12,173 nt of DNA, from positions 1-12,173 of the forward strand of contig CAZLOV010000064.1 of NCBI GenBank assembly GCA_964561235.1. Direction: 5' to 3'. The notes under the pieces were generated by a model. The model saw only the letters and a list, made by a program, of their open reading frames with translations. It did not search any database and was not told where the DNA came from. Source of the stretch: JBCBSP01 sp964561235 (GTDB lineage Bacteria; Pseudomonadota; Alphaproteobacteria; Caulobacterales; Maricaulaceae). Position numbers and translations under genes: made by a program. Below, piece after piece: positions 1-9,935 of this stretch; the stretch's first letter is position 1, and each line of letters starts with the position of its first letter.

Positions 1-112
1 CCTCGAAGTCGGGCGCGGCGCGGAAGACAAGCTGGCCGTTCTCGATCGCAAACAGGCCGGCGTCGGGACCCTCAAGGCTCAGCGTCACGTCATCGCCGTC
101 GGCGTCGGAAGC
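1..112 (-). repeat. In-frame direct repeat, copy 1 (cadherin-like module)
   Basis: Bases 1-112 match 619-730 at 108 of 112 positions by eye; the mismatches are at 57, 67, 68 and 71. The offset is 618 bp (206 codons), so the reading frame is kept. It encodes residues about 493-529 of the adhesin-like protein. Identity stops abruptly after 112; the left end is cut by the window, so the repeat may be longer. Confidence 0.9.
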
Positions 113-1588
113 GGCGACGGGGCCGACCAGCGTCGTGTTCTCCGCCACGGAGAAGGCCGAATCCGCAGAGATGACGGGAAGCGCGTTCAGGAACAGCGTC
201 ACTGTTCCAGTATCGGTGTCGCCCCCTGTGAGCTGATTGCTGATCGTATAGGTCAACTGCGCCTGCCGGCCGTCGAAAACCGGGCTGACGCGCACTTCGC
301 CGGCTCCGTTCACAAGCGAGACGGCCAGCGCCCCTGAACCTGCAAGGCTCACGTCCACAACGAAGACGCCGCCGCCTTCATTTTTGACGTCGTTCGCCGT
401 GAACAGGTCAGTTGAAAGGGTGATATTGCTCGTCGTGCGAACCGGGATGAGATCGTCGACGGCTTCCACGATGCCGTCAGGAGCCGGATCGCCCCCGCCG
501 TCGCCGGGCTCGGCGACGTCCGCCACGCTGACGCTCAGCGCCTGGCGGGTCTCGTTCACCCCGTCGGAGGCGACGATCGTCAGGTCGTAGACATTGTCGG
601 CGTCGGCGTCTCCGGGCGCCTCGAAGTCGGGCGCGGCGCGGAAGACAAGCTGGCCGTTCTCGATCGCAAACAGACCGGCGTCGGCGCCTTCAAGGCTCAG
701 CGTCACGTCATCGCCGTCGGCGTCGGAAGCCGCCAGCGCGGCGACGGCGATCACGCCCTCGTCGACCGTCACGGCGGACGGCGCCGTGATTACAGGCGCT
801 GCGTCATTGAGGTTTTCAACCACAACCGTGACCGCCTGCACGGCGCTTCCGCCCGCCCCGTCCGAGACAGTGATCTCGACCTCGAAGACATTGTCGCCGT
901 CAGCATCGGCGGGCGCTTCAAAGTCCGGCGCGGTGTTGAAACGCACCTCGCCAGAGGCTGCGTCGATGGAGAACGCCTCAGCATCCGCGCCGCCGGTGAT
1001 GGAAAAGCTCAGCGTGTCGCCCTCTGCGTCGCTGGCGGTCGCCGTGAAGGCTGCGGTCTGGTTTTCAGGGGCGGTGAAGGCCGTATCCGAGGTGAAGGCC
1101 GGGGCGGTGTTGGGCGGCGGAGGCGGGGGCGCCGGCGGCTCGGGCACGACCGGTGCAGGCGCATCGCCGCCGTCGCCGCCGCCGGAAACGCCGGCCGCGA
1201 TCCCGGCTGCGCCCAGAACGCCCGCGCCCGCCAGGAGCGCGCCGGCGGGCAGCCCGGCCAGACCGCCCGCCGAAAGAAGCCCGGCGGACGCCGCGGCGGC
1301 CTCGGAGACGAAGATCACCCCGTTGATCACCTGCACGTCGGCGGCCGCGATGGTCTCGACCACCCCGTTGGACAGCGTGACGCGCACCGAGCCGTCGGCT
1401 AGGCGTTCAACGCTCTCCACGTTCTCAAGCGCGTCTGCGCGCGTGAAACCCGCCGGCGCGGCCGGCTGCTGCGCCTGGCCGGACAGGCCGCGCGCCTGCG
1501 CGCCGCCTGAAAACACAACCCCCGCCATCGCCGCGCTCAGCGCGCCGAGGCTCACGCTCGTGCGCCAGTTGATCTTCGCCTTTTCCAT
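1..1588 (-). CDS. Large secreted cadherin-like repeat protein, N-terminal part (runs off left edge)
   Basis: At least 529 codons are open from an ATG at 1588 to the window edge with no stop. A strong GGGAGGGG ribosome site sits just upstream. Residues 1-32 look like a Sec signal peptide ending Ala-Gln-Ala. Residues about 93-134 are a long Gly/Ala-rich hydrophobic stretch. Residues 142-159 are Pro-rich and end in six prolines. Cadherin-like beta-sandwich modules follow at about 160-262, 263-356 and from 464 to the edge, with the typical ASDADGD, APDFE and NLND motifs. A more divergent VCBS/cadherin_5-like module lies at about 362-463. Such proteins are usually surface adhesins or biofilm matrix proteins whose DADGD-type motifs bind calcium. 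That role is inferred here. The C-terminus is not visible, so the export route (Sec, type I or autotransporter) cannot be decided. It lies 168 nt downstream of the rimK-like gene on the same strand, probably as a separate transcript. Confidence 0.85.
   Translation of the reverse strand, partial: MEKAKINWRTSVSLGALSAAMAGVVFSGGAQARGLSGQAQQPAAPAGFTRADALENVESVERLADGSVRVTLSNGVVETIAAADVQVINGVIFVSEAAAASAGLLSAGGLAGLPAGALLAGAGVLGAAGIAAGVSGGGDGGDAPAPVVPEPPAPPPPPPNTAPAFTSDTAFTAPENQTAAFTATASDAEGDTLSFSITGGADAEAFSIDAASGEVRFNTAPDFEAPADADGDNVFEVEITVSDGAGGSAVQAVTVVVENLNDAAPVITAPSAVTVDEGVIAVAALAASDADGDDVTLSLEGADAGLFAIENGQLVFRAAPDFEAPGDADADNVYDLTIVASDGVNETRQALSVSVADVAEPGDGGGDPAPDGIVEAVDDLIPVRTTSNITLSTDLFTANDVKNEGGGVFVVDVSLAGSGALAVSLVNGAGEVRVSPVFDGRQAQLTYTISNQLTGGDTDTGTVTLFLNALPVISADSAFSVAENTTLVGPVAASDADGDDVTLSLEGPDAGLFAIENGQLVFRAAPDFE
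619..730 (-). repeat. In-frame direct repeat, copy 2 (cadherin-like module)
   Basis: Second copy of the repeat at 1-112, encoding residues about 287-324 of the same protein. The DNA-level near-identity is much higher than that between other modules of this gene, which suggests recent duplication or gene conversion. Confidence 0.9.
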
Positions 1589-1721
1589 GATCCCCTCCCG
1601 AGGAAAACGCGCCGCGCGCACGGCCGTCGAAAGGGCAAACGAGGCGAGCGGACGGCGTCCGTCGCCGGAACAGGCATTTTCAACCCCAGGGCCCGGTGAT
1701 TCGACTTTTGATTGCTGATTG

Positions 1722-1757
1722 AAAAAAACGCGCTCGACAGGCGAAATACGCCGCGCC
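1722..1757 (-). terminator. Possible intrinsic terminator after the rimB-rimK fusion gene
   Basis: Read on the minus strand, GCGC and GGCG pair with CGCC and GCGC around a TATTT loop, with a 6-nt bulge on the 3' side. A run of seven T (complement of 1722-1728) follows one base after the stem. The stem starts within the stop codon of the upstream gene. The bulge makes it non-canonical. Confidence 0.35.
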
Positions 1758-3193
1758 TAGCCCGGATCGTCGGGCTTGTCCTCTCCCACGGGGGCGAGGC
1801 TCGGCCGCATGGCGCGGCCGCGGCTGGGCCGGCTGACGGCGCGGGCGTGCTTTTCGATATGCTCGACGATCAGGCCCGCGACGTCCTTGCCGCTGGTGCG
1901 CTCGATGCCTTCGATGCCCGGGGAGGAGTTGACTTCGAGCACTTTCGGTCCGGCGTCCGAGCGCAGAAGGTCCACGCCTGCGACCGCCAGCCCGATCGCG
2001 CGCGCCGCCGACGTGGCGGCGTGGCGTTCGGCCTTCGTGATCCGCACGGTCTGGGCTTCGCCGCCCTGGTGCAGGTTGGAGCGGAACTCCCCCGCTGCAG
2101 CCTGGCGCTTCATCGCAGCCACCACGCGCCCGCCCACCACGAAGCAGCGAATGTCCGCGCCGCCGGCTTCCTTGACGAACTCCTGCACGATGAAGTTGGC
2201 GTCCAGCCCGCGGAAGGCGTCGATGACGCTTTCCGCAGCCTTCGGCGTCTCCGCCAGGACGACGCCGCGCCCCTGCGTGCTCTCCAGCAGCTTCACCACC
2301 AGCGGCGCGCCGCCGACATGGCTGATGAGGTTCTTGGTGTCCTTGGGCGAGTGGGCGAAGGCCGTCGTCGGCATGCCGATGCCGGCGCGCGCCAGCACCT
2401 GGTGTGCGAACAGCTTGTCCCGGCTGGCGCCGATGGCGTCGGGCGAATTGAGGATGTAGGCGCCGGTCATGGCGAACTGGCGCAGGAGCGCCATGCCGTA
2501 ATTCGTCATGCTCGCGCCGATGCGCGGGATCACGGCGTCGTAACGGGGCAGCCGGCGGCCGTCGTAATACACCGACGGCGAAAGCGCGTTGATCGCCATG
2601 GTGCAGCGCGCGGTGTTGATCATTTCCGCGACATGGCCGCGTGATTCCGCCGCCTCCTTGAGCCGTTGCGAGGAAAAATTCCTCGGCTCGCGCGTCAGGA
2701 TGGCGATGCGAAGGGGGCGCTTGACCGGCTTGCGGCGCGGATAATCCCTGTAGGCGTCATAGCTCATGAGCCCCTGAGCGCAGGAGATCGCAGGGTTCAC
2801 GACCATGTCCGGCTGGATGGCCGAGCGTCCCAGAAGCATGCGGAAATTCATCGTCTCGCGATTGGTCAGCGTCACCTCGATCGGCCAGTCGCGTTCGCCC
2901 ACCCGCACGCGCGCCTCGATGACCCAGCGAAGCTCGGTCTCGCCGTTCGAGGAGGTGACCTCGCGCCGGTCGACGGCCGGCGCCGAGCATGTCAGCTCCA
3001 CTTCAGGCTGATCGGGAATGGGGTGAAGAATGAAGCGCACCTGCGGCTTGGAGGCCGGGCCGAAGGGCTCCACCGCCACGGCGTGCAAAGCGGAGGTGCG
3101 CGCGCCGGTGTCCACCTTGGCCTTAAGCGCAGGAATGCCGAGGCCGGGAAAGGCGGCCCATTCCTCCCAGCCGAGGACGAAGGGTTCGGTCAT
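1757..3193 (-). CDS. RimB-like retropepsin-fold domain fused to RimK-like ATP-grasp ligase
   Basis: The 478-residue protein has two parts. Residues 1-145 match the 'ATP-dependent zinc protease' (RimB-like) family, with a retropepsin-type DTGA motif at 28-31 and MLLGRSAI near 119-126. Residues about 161-453 are a RimK-type ATP-grasp ligase. They show the family N-terminal segment LRIAILTREP, RIGAS near 224, SRDK near 257, KLLESTQGRG (301-310), IVQEF (335-339), GVDLL (406-410) and EVNSSPG (420-426), which supplies metal and ATP ligands. RimK adds glutamates to the C-terminus of ribosomal protein S6, and RimB proteins in some species act with RimK. The ligase substrate here is not shown by the sequence. 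The C-terminal tail (about 454-478) is basic, then acidic, and probably disordered. It lies 91 nt downstream of the metH C-terminal gene on the same strand, so co-transcription is possible but unproven. Confidence 0.88.
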   Translation of the reverse strand: MTEPFVLGWEEWAAFPGLGIPALKAKVDTGARTSALHAVAVEPFGPASKPQVRFILHPIPDQPEVELTCSAPAVDRREVTSSNGETELRWVIEARVRVGERDWPIEVTLTNRETMNFRMLLGRSAIQPDMVVNPAISCAQGLMSYDAYRDYPRRKPVKRPLRIAILTREPRNFSSQRLKEAAESRGHVAEMINTARCTMAINALSPSVYYDGRRLPRYDAVIPRIGASMTNYGMALLRQFAMTGAYILNSPDAIGASRDKLFAHQVLARAGIGMPTTAFAHSPKDTKNLISHVGGAPLVVKLLESTQGRGVVLAETPKAAESVIDAFRGLDANFIVQEFVKEAGGADIRCFVVGGRVVAAMKRQAAAGEFRSNLHQGGEAQTVRITKAERHAATSAARAIGLAVAGVDLLRSDAGPKVLEVNSSPGIEGIERTSGKDVAGLIVEHIEKHARAVSRPSRGRAMRPSLAPVGEDKPDDPG

Positions 3194-3221
3194 GGCGGTG
3201 ATCTGCTCAGCTGCGGCGGTT

Positions 3222-3257
3222 CGCCGGCGCAGGCGTTAACGCGCGCCCGCGCCGGCG
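3222..3257. repeat. GC-rich inverted repeat in the metH-rimK gap
   Basis: Perfect 9-bp arms CGCCGGCGC (3222-3230) and GCGCCGGCG (3249-3257) flank an 18-nt centre that holds the palindrome GCGTTAACGC (3233-3242). There is no T-tract on either strand, so it is not a classic intrinsic terminator. It could slow polymerase, protect a transcript end or bind a protein. Confidence 0.5.
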
Positions 3258-3284
3258 TAAAGCCCGGAGCGCCTCCCGAGCCGC

Positions 3285-5968
<2,684 letters not shown>

Positions 5969-5969
<1 letters not shown>

Positions 5970-7030
5970 TACGCCAGCTCGAACGGCTCGAGACCGGACA
6001 GGCGCATGGCGCGCGGCCGGTCGGGAATGTCGCGCGGCGCGCCTTTGCGCGCAGCGTCACGGATCGCCTTGATGTGGGCGGGCGTGGTGCCGCAGCACCC
6101 GCCGACGATGTTGAGGAAGCCCGCCTGCGCCCAGTCCTCGATGAAGGCGGCGGTCTGGTCGGGCGTCTCGTCGTATTCGCCAAACGCGTTGGGCAGGCCC
6201 GCATTGGGATAGGCCAGCGTGCGCGTGTTCGCGATGCGGCTCATCTCCTTCACGTAGGGACGCAATTCCTTCGCGCCGAGCGCGCAGTTGAGCCCCACCG
6301 CCCAGGGTTTCGCGTGGCGCACCGAATTCCAGAACGCCTCGGTGGTCTGTCCCGACAGCGTCCGGCCGGAGGCGTCGGTGATCGTGCCGGAAAGCAGGAC
6401 GGGGATGTCCGCGTCCAGCTCGCCGGAGGCCTTCGCATCCAGCACCGCCTTGATTGCAGCCTTTGCGTTGAGCGTGTCGAAGATGGTCTCGATCAGGATG
6501 AGGTCGACATGCGGACCCATCGCGACGGCCTGTTCGACATAGACCTTGCGGACGTCTTCAAAGCTGACGTCGCGATAGCCCGGGTTCTCGACGTCGGGCG
6601 AGATCGAGAGCGTCTTGTTGGTCGGCCCGATGGCGCCGGCGACGGCGACGGGGCTTTCAAACTTCGCCTCGGCCTGATCGGCGGCCTCGCGCGCCAGGCG
6701 CGCGCCCTGCTCGGCGATCTCGGCGGCGAAGTCCTCCATGTCGTAGTCGGCCTGCGCGATCCGGGTGGCGGAAAACGTGTTCGTCTCGATGATGTCCGCG
6801 CCCGCGGCGATGTAGTCGAAATGAACCTCCCGGATCGTGTCCGGCCGCGTGAGGTTCAGCATGTCGTTATTGCCCTTGAGCGAGCAGGACCAGTTCGCGA
6901 AACGCTCGCCGCGGAAGTCCTCCTCCGAGAGCTTGTAGGTCTGCAGCTGGGTGCCCATCGCGCCGTCGAGCACGAGAATGCGCTCGCGGCCGAGGGCTTC
7001 CAGCGCCTCGAGTCGTTCCTTGCGGGTCAT
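5969..7030 (-). CDS. metH: Methionine synthase, N-terminal half: homocysteine/zinc domain
   Basis: This 353-residue protein is the homocysteine-binding TIM barrel of MetH. The N-terminal LDGAMGTQLQ (21-30) and GADIIETNTFSAT are typical. The three zinc ligands that activate the homocysteine thiol are present: Cys249 in GLNCALGAKE and Cys312/Cys313 in GGCCGTTP. I chose the ATG at 7030 because it leads straight into the conserved MetH N-terminus and sits 11 nt after the metF stop. The longer ORF from 7171 would overlap metF by about 130 nt and adds 47 Arg/Pro-rich residues unlike the family. No strong ribosome site precedes 7030, so translation may depend on metF. It should work in trans with the cobalamin half encoded immediately downstream (TAATG junction). 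A stand-alone betaine- or S-methylmethionine-homocysteine methyltransferase is less likely given this neighbour. Confidence 0.95.
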
Positions 7031-7041
7031 GAAGATCGCTT

Positions 7042-7944
7042 TCAGGCCGGCTCGTACGCGGTCGCCTGGTCGTTCACGCCGAGAAGGCGGCAGGTCGACA
7101 GCGCCAGCTCGGCGCGGTTGAGGGTGTACAGGTGAAGCTGCTCGACGCCGTTCTCGCACAGCGTCGAGCACAGCTCCGCGGCGATGTTGGCCGTGACGAG
7201 GTCGCGGGTGTGGGCGTCCTCGTCGAGACCTTCATAAAGAGGCGGCATCCAGTCGGGGATGGTCGCCCCGCACATGCCGGCCATCCGGGTCAGGCCCTTG
7301 AAGTTCGACTGCAGCATGACGCCGGGCACGATCGGAATGTCGATGCCCGCCGCGCGAACCCGGTCGCGATACCGGAAATAGACCTCCGGATCGAAGAAGA
7401 ACTGGGTGATGGCGCGTGTCGCGCCGTTGTCGATCTTCTGCTTGAGCAGGTCGAGATCGTAGTCCCAGCTCGGACTTTCCGGATGCTTTTCCGGATAGCA
7501 GCCGACGGAGATTTCAAAGCCGCCGATTTTCGAGATGCCCGCGGCCAGCTCTGCCGCGTTCGCATACCCGCCCGGATGAGGCACGTAGGTCTCGCCGATG
7601 CCTTCGGGCGGGTCGCCGCGCAGCGCAACGATATGGGCCACGCCGGCGGCGCGGTAGTCGCGAATGACGGCGTCGACCTCCTCACGCGTCGCGCACACGC
7701 AGGTCAGGTGGGCGGCGGGCTTGAAGCCGGTCTCCTCCACCATGCGCTTGACGGTGCGGTGGGTGCGGTCGCGCGTCGAGCCGCCCGCCCCGTAGGTGAC
7801 CGACACGAACGCGGGATTGAGCGGTTCGAGCCGGTTCACGCTGTCCCAGAGGCGCGCCTCGGCGGCGTCCGTCTTGGGCGGGAAGAACTCGAACGAAATC
7901 GACGGCGCGGGGCCGCGATCCGGGTTGGACCAGTGCGCGGTCAT
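7042..7944 (-). CDS. metF: 5,10-Methylenetetrahydrofolate reductase
   Basis: MetF is a flavoprotein that reduces methylene-THF to 5-methyl-THF, the methyl donor for MetH. The 300-residue length is normal for the bacterial enzyme. Visible motifs are ISFEFFPPK (16-24, with the catalytic-type Glu19), SVTYGAGGSTRD (48-59), ALRGDPP (107-113, with the Asp that contacts flavin/folate), ITQFFFD (179-185) and the C-terminal HLYTLN (271-276). The start at 7944 was chosen because MTAHWSNPDR leads directly into the conserved barrel and because ATG overlaps the upstream stop as TGATG. The longer ORF to 8223 reads the regulator gene in another frame. It lies between the regulator and the split metH and supplies their substrate. 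Confidence 0.97.
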   Translation of the reverse strand: MTAHWSNPDRGPAPSISFEFFPPKTDAAEARLWDSVNRLEPLNPAFVSVTYGAGGSTRDRTHRTVKRMVEETGFKPAAHLTCVCATREEVDAVIRDYRAAGVAHIVALRGDPPEGIGETYVPHPGGYANAAELAAGISKIGGFEISVGCYPEKHPESPSWDYDLDLLKQKIDNGATRAITQFFFDPEVYFRYRDRVRAAGIDIPIVPGVMLQSNFKGLTRMAGMCGATIPDWMPPLYEGLDEDAHTRDLVTANIAAELCSTLCENGVEQLHLYTLNRAELALSTCRLLGVNDQATAYEPA

Positions 7945-8933
7945 CAGGCGCTCTCCTCGGTCTGGGGTTCTTTCGCGCGCGCCGCCGGGGCGCCGGGCTT
8001 CTTTGCGGTCCAGATGAGAACCGTCAGGCGGCCGTCGGGCGTTTTCGGCGTCAGCGCGAGGGGGTCGGGCGCCGCGAGGCCGGCGGCCTCGAACCAGCGC
8101 GCCATGTCGGCCGGGTGCACGCCCAGCTGACGGTGATGATGTTCCGTGCGCAGGAAGACGAGATCGTGCGGCGCGAAATCCACGATCACGAGCGTGCCGC
8201 CGGGCGCCAGCACGCGCGCGCATTCCGCCACCGCCCGCGCGGGGTCGTCGAGATAGTGCAGCACCTGGTGGATGGTGACGAGATCAGCCTCGCCCGCATC
8301 GATCGGCAGCGCGCCGGCGTCGGCCTGCCGCACGAAGCGGTCGGTCAGGCCCGCCTTGGCGATGTTCGAGCGCGCAACGGTGAGCATCTTGTGGGACAGA
8401 TCGACGCCGACGCCGTCCTCGGCGATGTCGGCGAACACCTCCAGCATGCGGCCGGTGCCCGTGCCGACGTCGAGATGCAGGCGGAAGCGCCCGCCGCCGA
8501 CGAGTTCACGCATGGCGTGCTCGACCTCGTCCTCGGCGAAGTGCAGCGCGCGCACGCGCTCCCAGTCTTTCGCCATGCGCTCGAAATACTCCTCCGCCGT
8601 GGCCGCGCGGACCTGCTTGACGGTGGCAAGACGTTCGAGATCGCGCGCGACGTCAGGGTCGTCCTCGCCGGCCATTTCCTCGATCAGCTCCGCCAGCTTG
8701 GAGCCGACGGGCGTCTTGGCGAGGCGGTAGAAGACATAGGCGCCTTCCGGCAAGCGCTCGGCGAGACCGGCGTCGGTCAGCATCTTGAGGTGCCGGCTGA
8801 CGCGAGGCTGGCTTTGGCCGAGGATCTGCATGAGCTCGCTCACCGTCAGTTCCCCGCGCGCCAGCAGGATGACGATTCGCAGGCGCGTCGGTTCGCCCAG
8901 CGCCCTCAGCTTTTTCAGCAGATCGTCAGTCAT
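7944..8933 (-). CDS. ArsR-family regulator fused to a SAM-dependent methyltransferase domain
   Basis: The 329-residue protein joins an ArsR winged helix (about 1-90; LGEPTRLRIVILLARGELTVSE, then recognition region GQSQPRVSRHLKMLTDAGL at 39-57) to a class I methyltransferase fold (about 105-310). The SAM-binding motif LDVGTGTG is at 154-161, the acidic end of strand 2 is GVDLS (176-180), and VLAPGGTLVIVDF marks the later strands. The ArsR part has no cysteine, so metal sensing by the usual thiolates is unlikely. ArsR-type regulators of the SahR kind control methionine-cycle genes in Proteobacteria by sensing S-adenosylhomocysteine. The position ahead of metF-metH suggests a similar job, with the methyltransferase fold as ligand sensor, active enzyme or both. 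GAGG lies 4 nt before the ATG. The stop overlaps metF as TGATG. A palindrome upstream is a likely autoregulatory operator. Confidence 0.9.
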   Translation of the reverse strand: MTDDLLKKLRALGEPTRLRIVILLARGELTVSELMQILGQSQPRVSRHLKMLTDAGLAERLPEGAYVFYRLAKTPVGSKLAELIEEMAGEDDPDVARDLERLATVKQVRAATAEEYFERMAKDWERVRALHFAEDEVEHAMRELVGGGRFRLHLDVGTGTGRMLEVFADIAEDGVGVDLSHKMLTVARSNIAKAGLTDRFVRQADAGALPIDAGEADLVTIHQVLHYLDDPARAVAECARVLAPGGTLVIVDFAPHDLVFLRTEHHHRQLGVHPADMARWFEAAGLAAPDPLALTPKTPDGRLTVLIWTAKKPGAPAARAKEPQTEESA

Positions 8934-8978
8934 GCGGCCTCGTGCAGCTTCTGCTCCAGGGAGCCGGAGCGTCGCGAT

Positions 8979-8994
8979 ATAAAGATATCTTTAT
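8979..8994. promoter_or_regulatory. Perfect 16-bp palindrome, candidate operator of the methionine operon
   Basis: ATAAAGATATCTTTAT is fully self-complementary and stands out as AT-rich in GC-rich surroundings. It ends 45 bp upstream of the regulator's ATG, in the gap shared with divergent mlaA. A dimeric winged-helix protein would bind such a site, and the nearest candidate is the ArsR-methyltransferase protein itself. That pairing is inferred from position. Confidence 0.65.
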
Positions 8995-9009
8995 TCGATT
9001 ATCCGTCCA
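8982..9009 (-). promoter_or_regulatory. Possible sigma-70-like promoter of the regulator-metF-metH operon
   Basis: On the minus strand TGGACG (9009-9004) and TATCTT (8987-8982) are separated by 16 bp; each matches the consensus box at 4 of 6 positions. The -10 lies inside the palindrome 8979-8994, an arrangement that fits repression. The match is weak and could be chance. Confidence 0.3.
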
Positions 9010-9194
9010 GCGTCGACCCGGGTCCGCGGCGGGCGTTTGCATCACACGCCTGTGAAATTCGCCGGGATCATCAGCGGGTGAATTGAAAATCGGGGGTTGC
9101 GAACGCACGTCTCGGCACGCCCGCGCGCCGCCCCCATGCGCAGGCGCGCCCGACATGGTATGTGCCGGGCGTCAGACAGGAGTGATTCACCGCC

Positions 9195-9935
9195 ATGCAT
9201 GCGCTGAAGCGGCTTATGATCGCAGCCATGGCTGCGCTTTGCGCCGCCGCCTGCGCGAGCTCGCCGGAAGCGCGCGAGGCGGGTGATCCGTTCGAGCCGC
9301 TCAATCGGCGCGTCTATGCGTTCAACCAGGCCGCCGACGAGAACGTGATCCGGCCCACGGCGGTCTTCTACGAAGCCGCCGCCCCGAACTTCGCGCGCCA
9401 GGGCGTCCGCAATTTCTTCGACAATCTCAATCAGCCGGTGATTGCAGCCAACGGGCTGCTGCAGGCGGACCTGCCCACGTTCGGCTCGGCTTCGACGCGC
9501 TTTGCGCTCAACACCACAATCGGCATGGGCGGGTTGTTCGACGTGGCCACCCAGGCCGGCGTGCCTGAACCCTGGGCGGATTTCGGCCAGACGCTGGGAC
9601 GCTGGGGCGCGCCGTCAGGCCCCTACCTGATGCTGCCGATCCTTGGGCCATCGAACCTGCGCGATGCAACCGGGCGGTTTGCGGACAACTACATCCATCC
9701 CTATGGCTGGAATCCGGTGCGGCTGGGCCGGGGATGGATCGCCGGCGGCACGGTTCTCGACGCCGTCGATCTCCGCGCGCGCCTTGACGATACCGTGAGG
9801 GCGCTGGACCGGACCGCCATCGACCCCTACGTGCAGCTGCGCTCGGGCTACCAGCAGCGGCGCGAAGCCCTGATCAAGGGCGAGGCGGCTACGGCGCCGA
9901 GCGAAGACTTCGACGACTTGCCCGACTTCAATTAG
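9195..9935 (+). CDS. mlaA: MlaA (VacJ) family outer-membrane lipoprotein
   Basis: MlaA sits in the inner leaflet of the outer membrane, removes misplaced phospholipids from the outer leaflet and passes them to periplasmic MlaC. The 246-residue protein has a short basic and hydrophobic signal with a likely lipidated Cys20 (AAAC followed by ASS; the lipobox lacks the usual Leu at -3). The family hallmark DPFEPLNRRVYAFNQ is at 31-45. NFFDNLNQPV, FALNTTIGMGGLFDVA, the FGQTLGRWG segment near 120-128 and GPYLMLPILGPSNLRDATG follow. The C-terminal tail is acidic (EDFDDLPDFN). Length is typical. An AGGAG site at 9178-9182 lies 12 nt before the ATG, slightly long spacing. The mlaC gene follows after 90 nt. 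No mlaD, mlaE, mlaF or mlaB is in view, so the inner-membrane transporter must be encoded elsewhere. Confidence 0.95.
   Translation: MHALKRLMIAAMAALCAAACASSPEAREAGDPFEPLNRRVYAFNQAADENVIRPTAVFYEAAAPNFARQGVRNFFDNLNQPVIAANGLLQADLPTFGSASTRFALNTTIGMGGLFDVATQAGVPEPWADFGQTLGRWGAPSGPYLMLPILGPSNLRDATGRFADNYIHPYGWNPVRLGRGWIAGGTVLDAVDLRARLDDTVRALDRTAIDPYVQLRSGYQQRREALIKGEAATAPSEDFDDLPDFN

Noticed and set aside
1..1588. Type I secretion-type RTX nonapeptide repeats in the adhesin-like gene
   Set aside because: No GGxGxDxUx repeats are present in the visible part; the acidic motifs are those of cadherin-like modules.
594..1718. Long plus-strand ORF of 374 codons
   Set aside because: It is antisense to the cadherin-like gene, is very rich in Ala, Ser and Pro, and shows no domain. 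The minus strand has recognisable motifs, a signal peptide and a ribosome site.
7031..7171. Upstream extension of the metH N-terminal gene to an ATG at 7171
   Set aside because: It would overlap metF and add an Arg/Pro-rich segment unlike MetH; the ATG at 7030 begins the conserved domain.
7945..8223. Upstream extension of metF to 8223
   Set aside because: The extra 93 residues are an out-of-frame reading of the regulator gene; ATG at 7944 forms a TGATG junction and starts the conserved protein.
9042..9055. TCACA-N4-TGTGA inverted repeat in the mlaA-regulator gap, considered as a CRP/FNR site
   Set aside because: The half-sites are in the opposite order to the CRP consensus (TGTGA-N6-TCACA) and the arms are only 5 bp.
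8934..9194. SAM, SAH or cobalamin riboswitch in the leader of the methionine operon
   Set aside because: The candidate promoter leaves a leader of only about 40-50 nt, and I see no conserved riboswitch core; the palindrome and ArsR protein explain control better.
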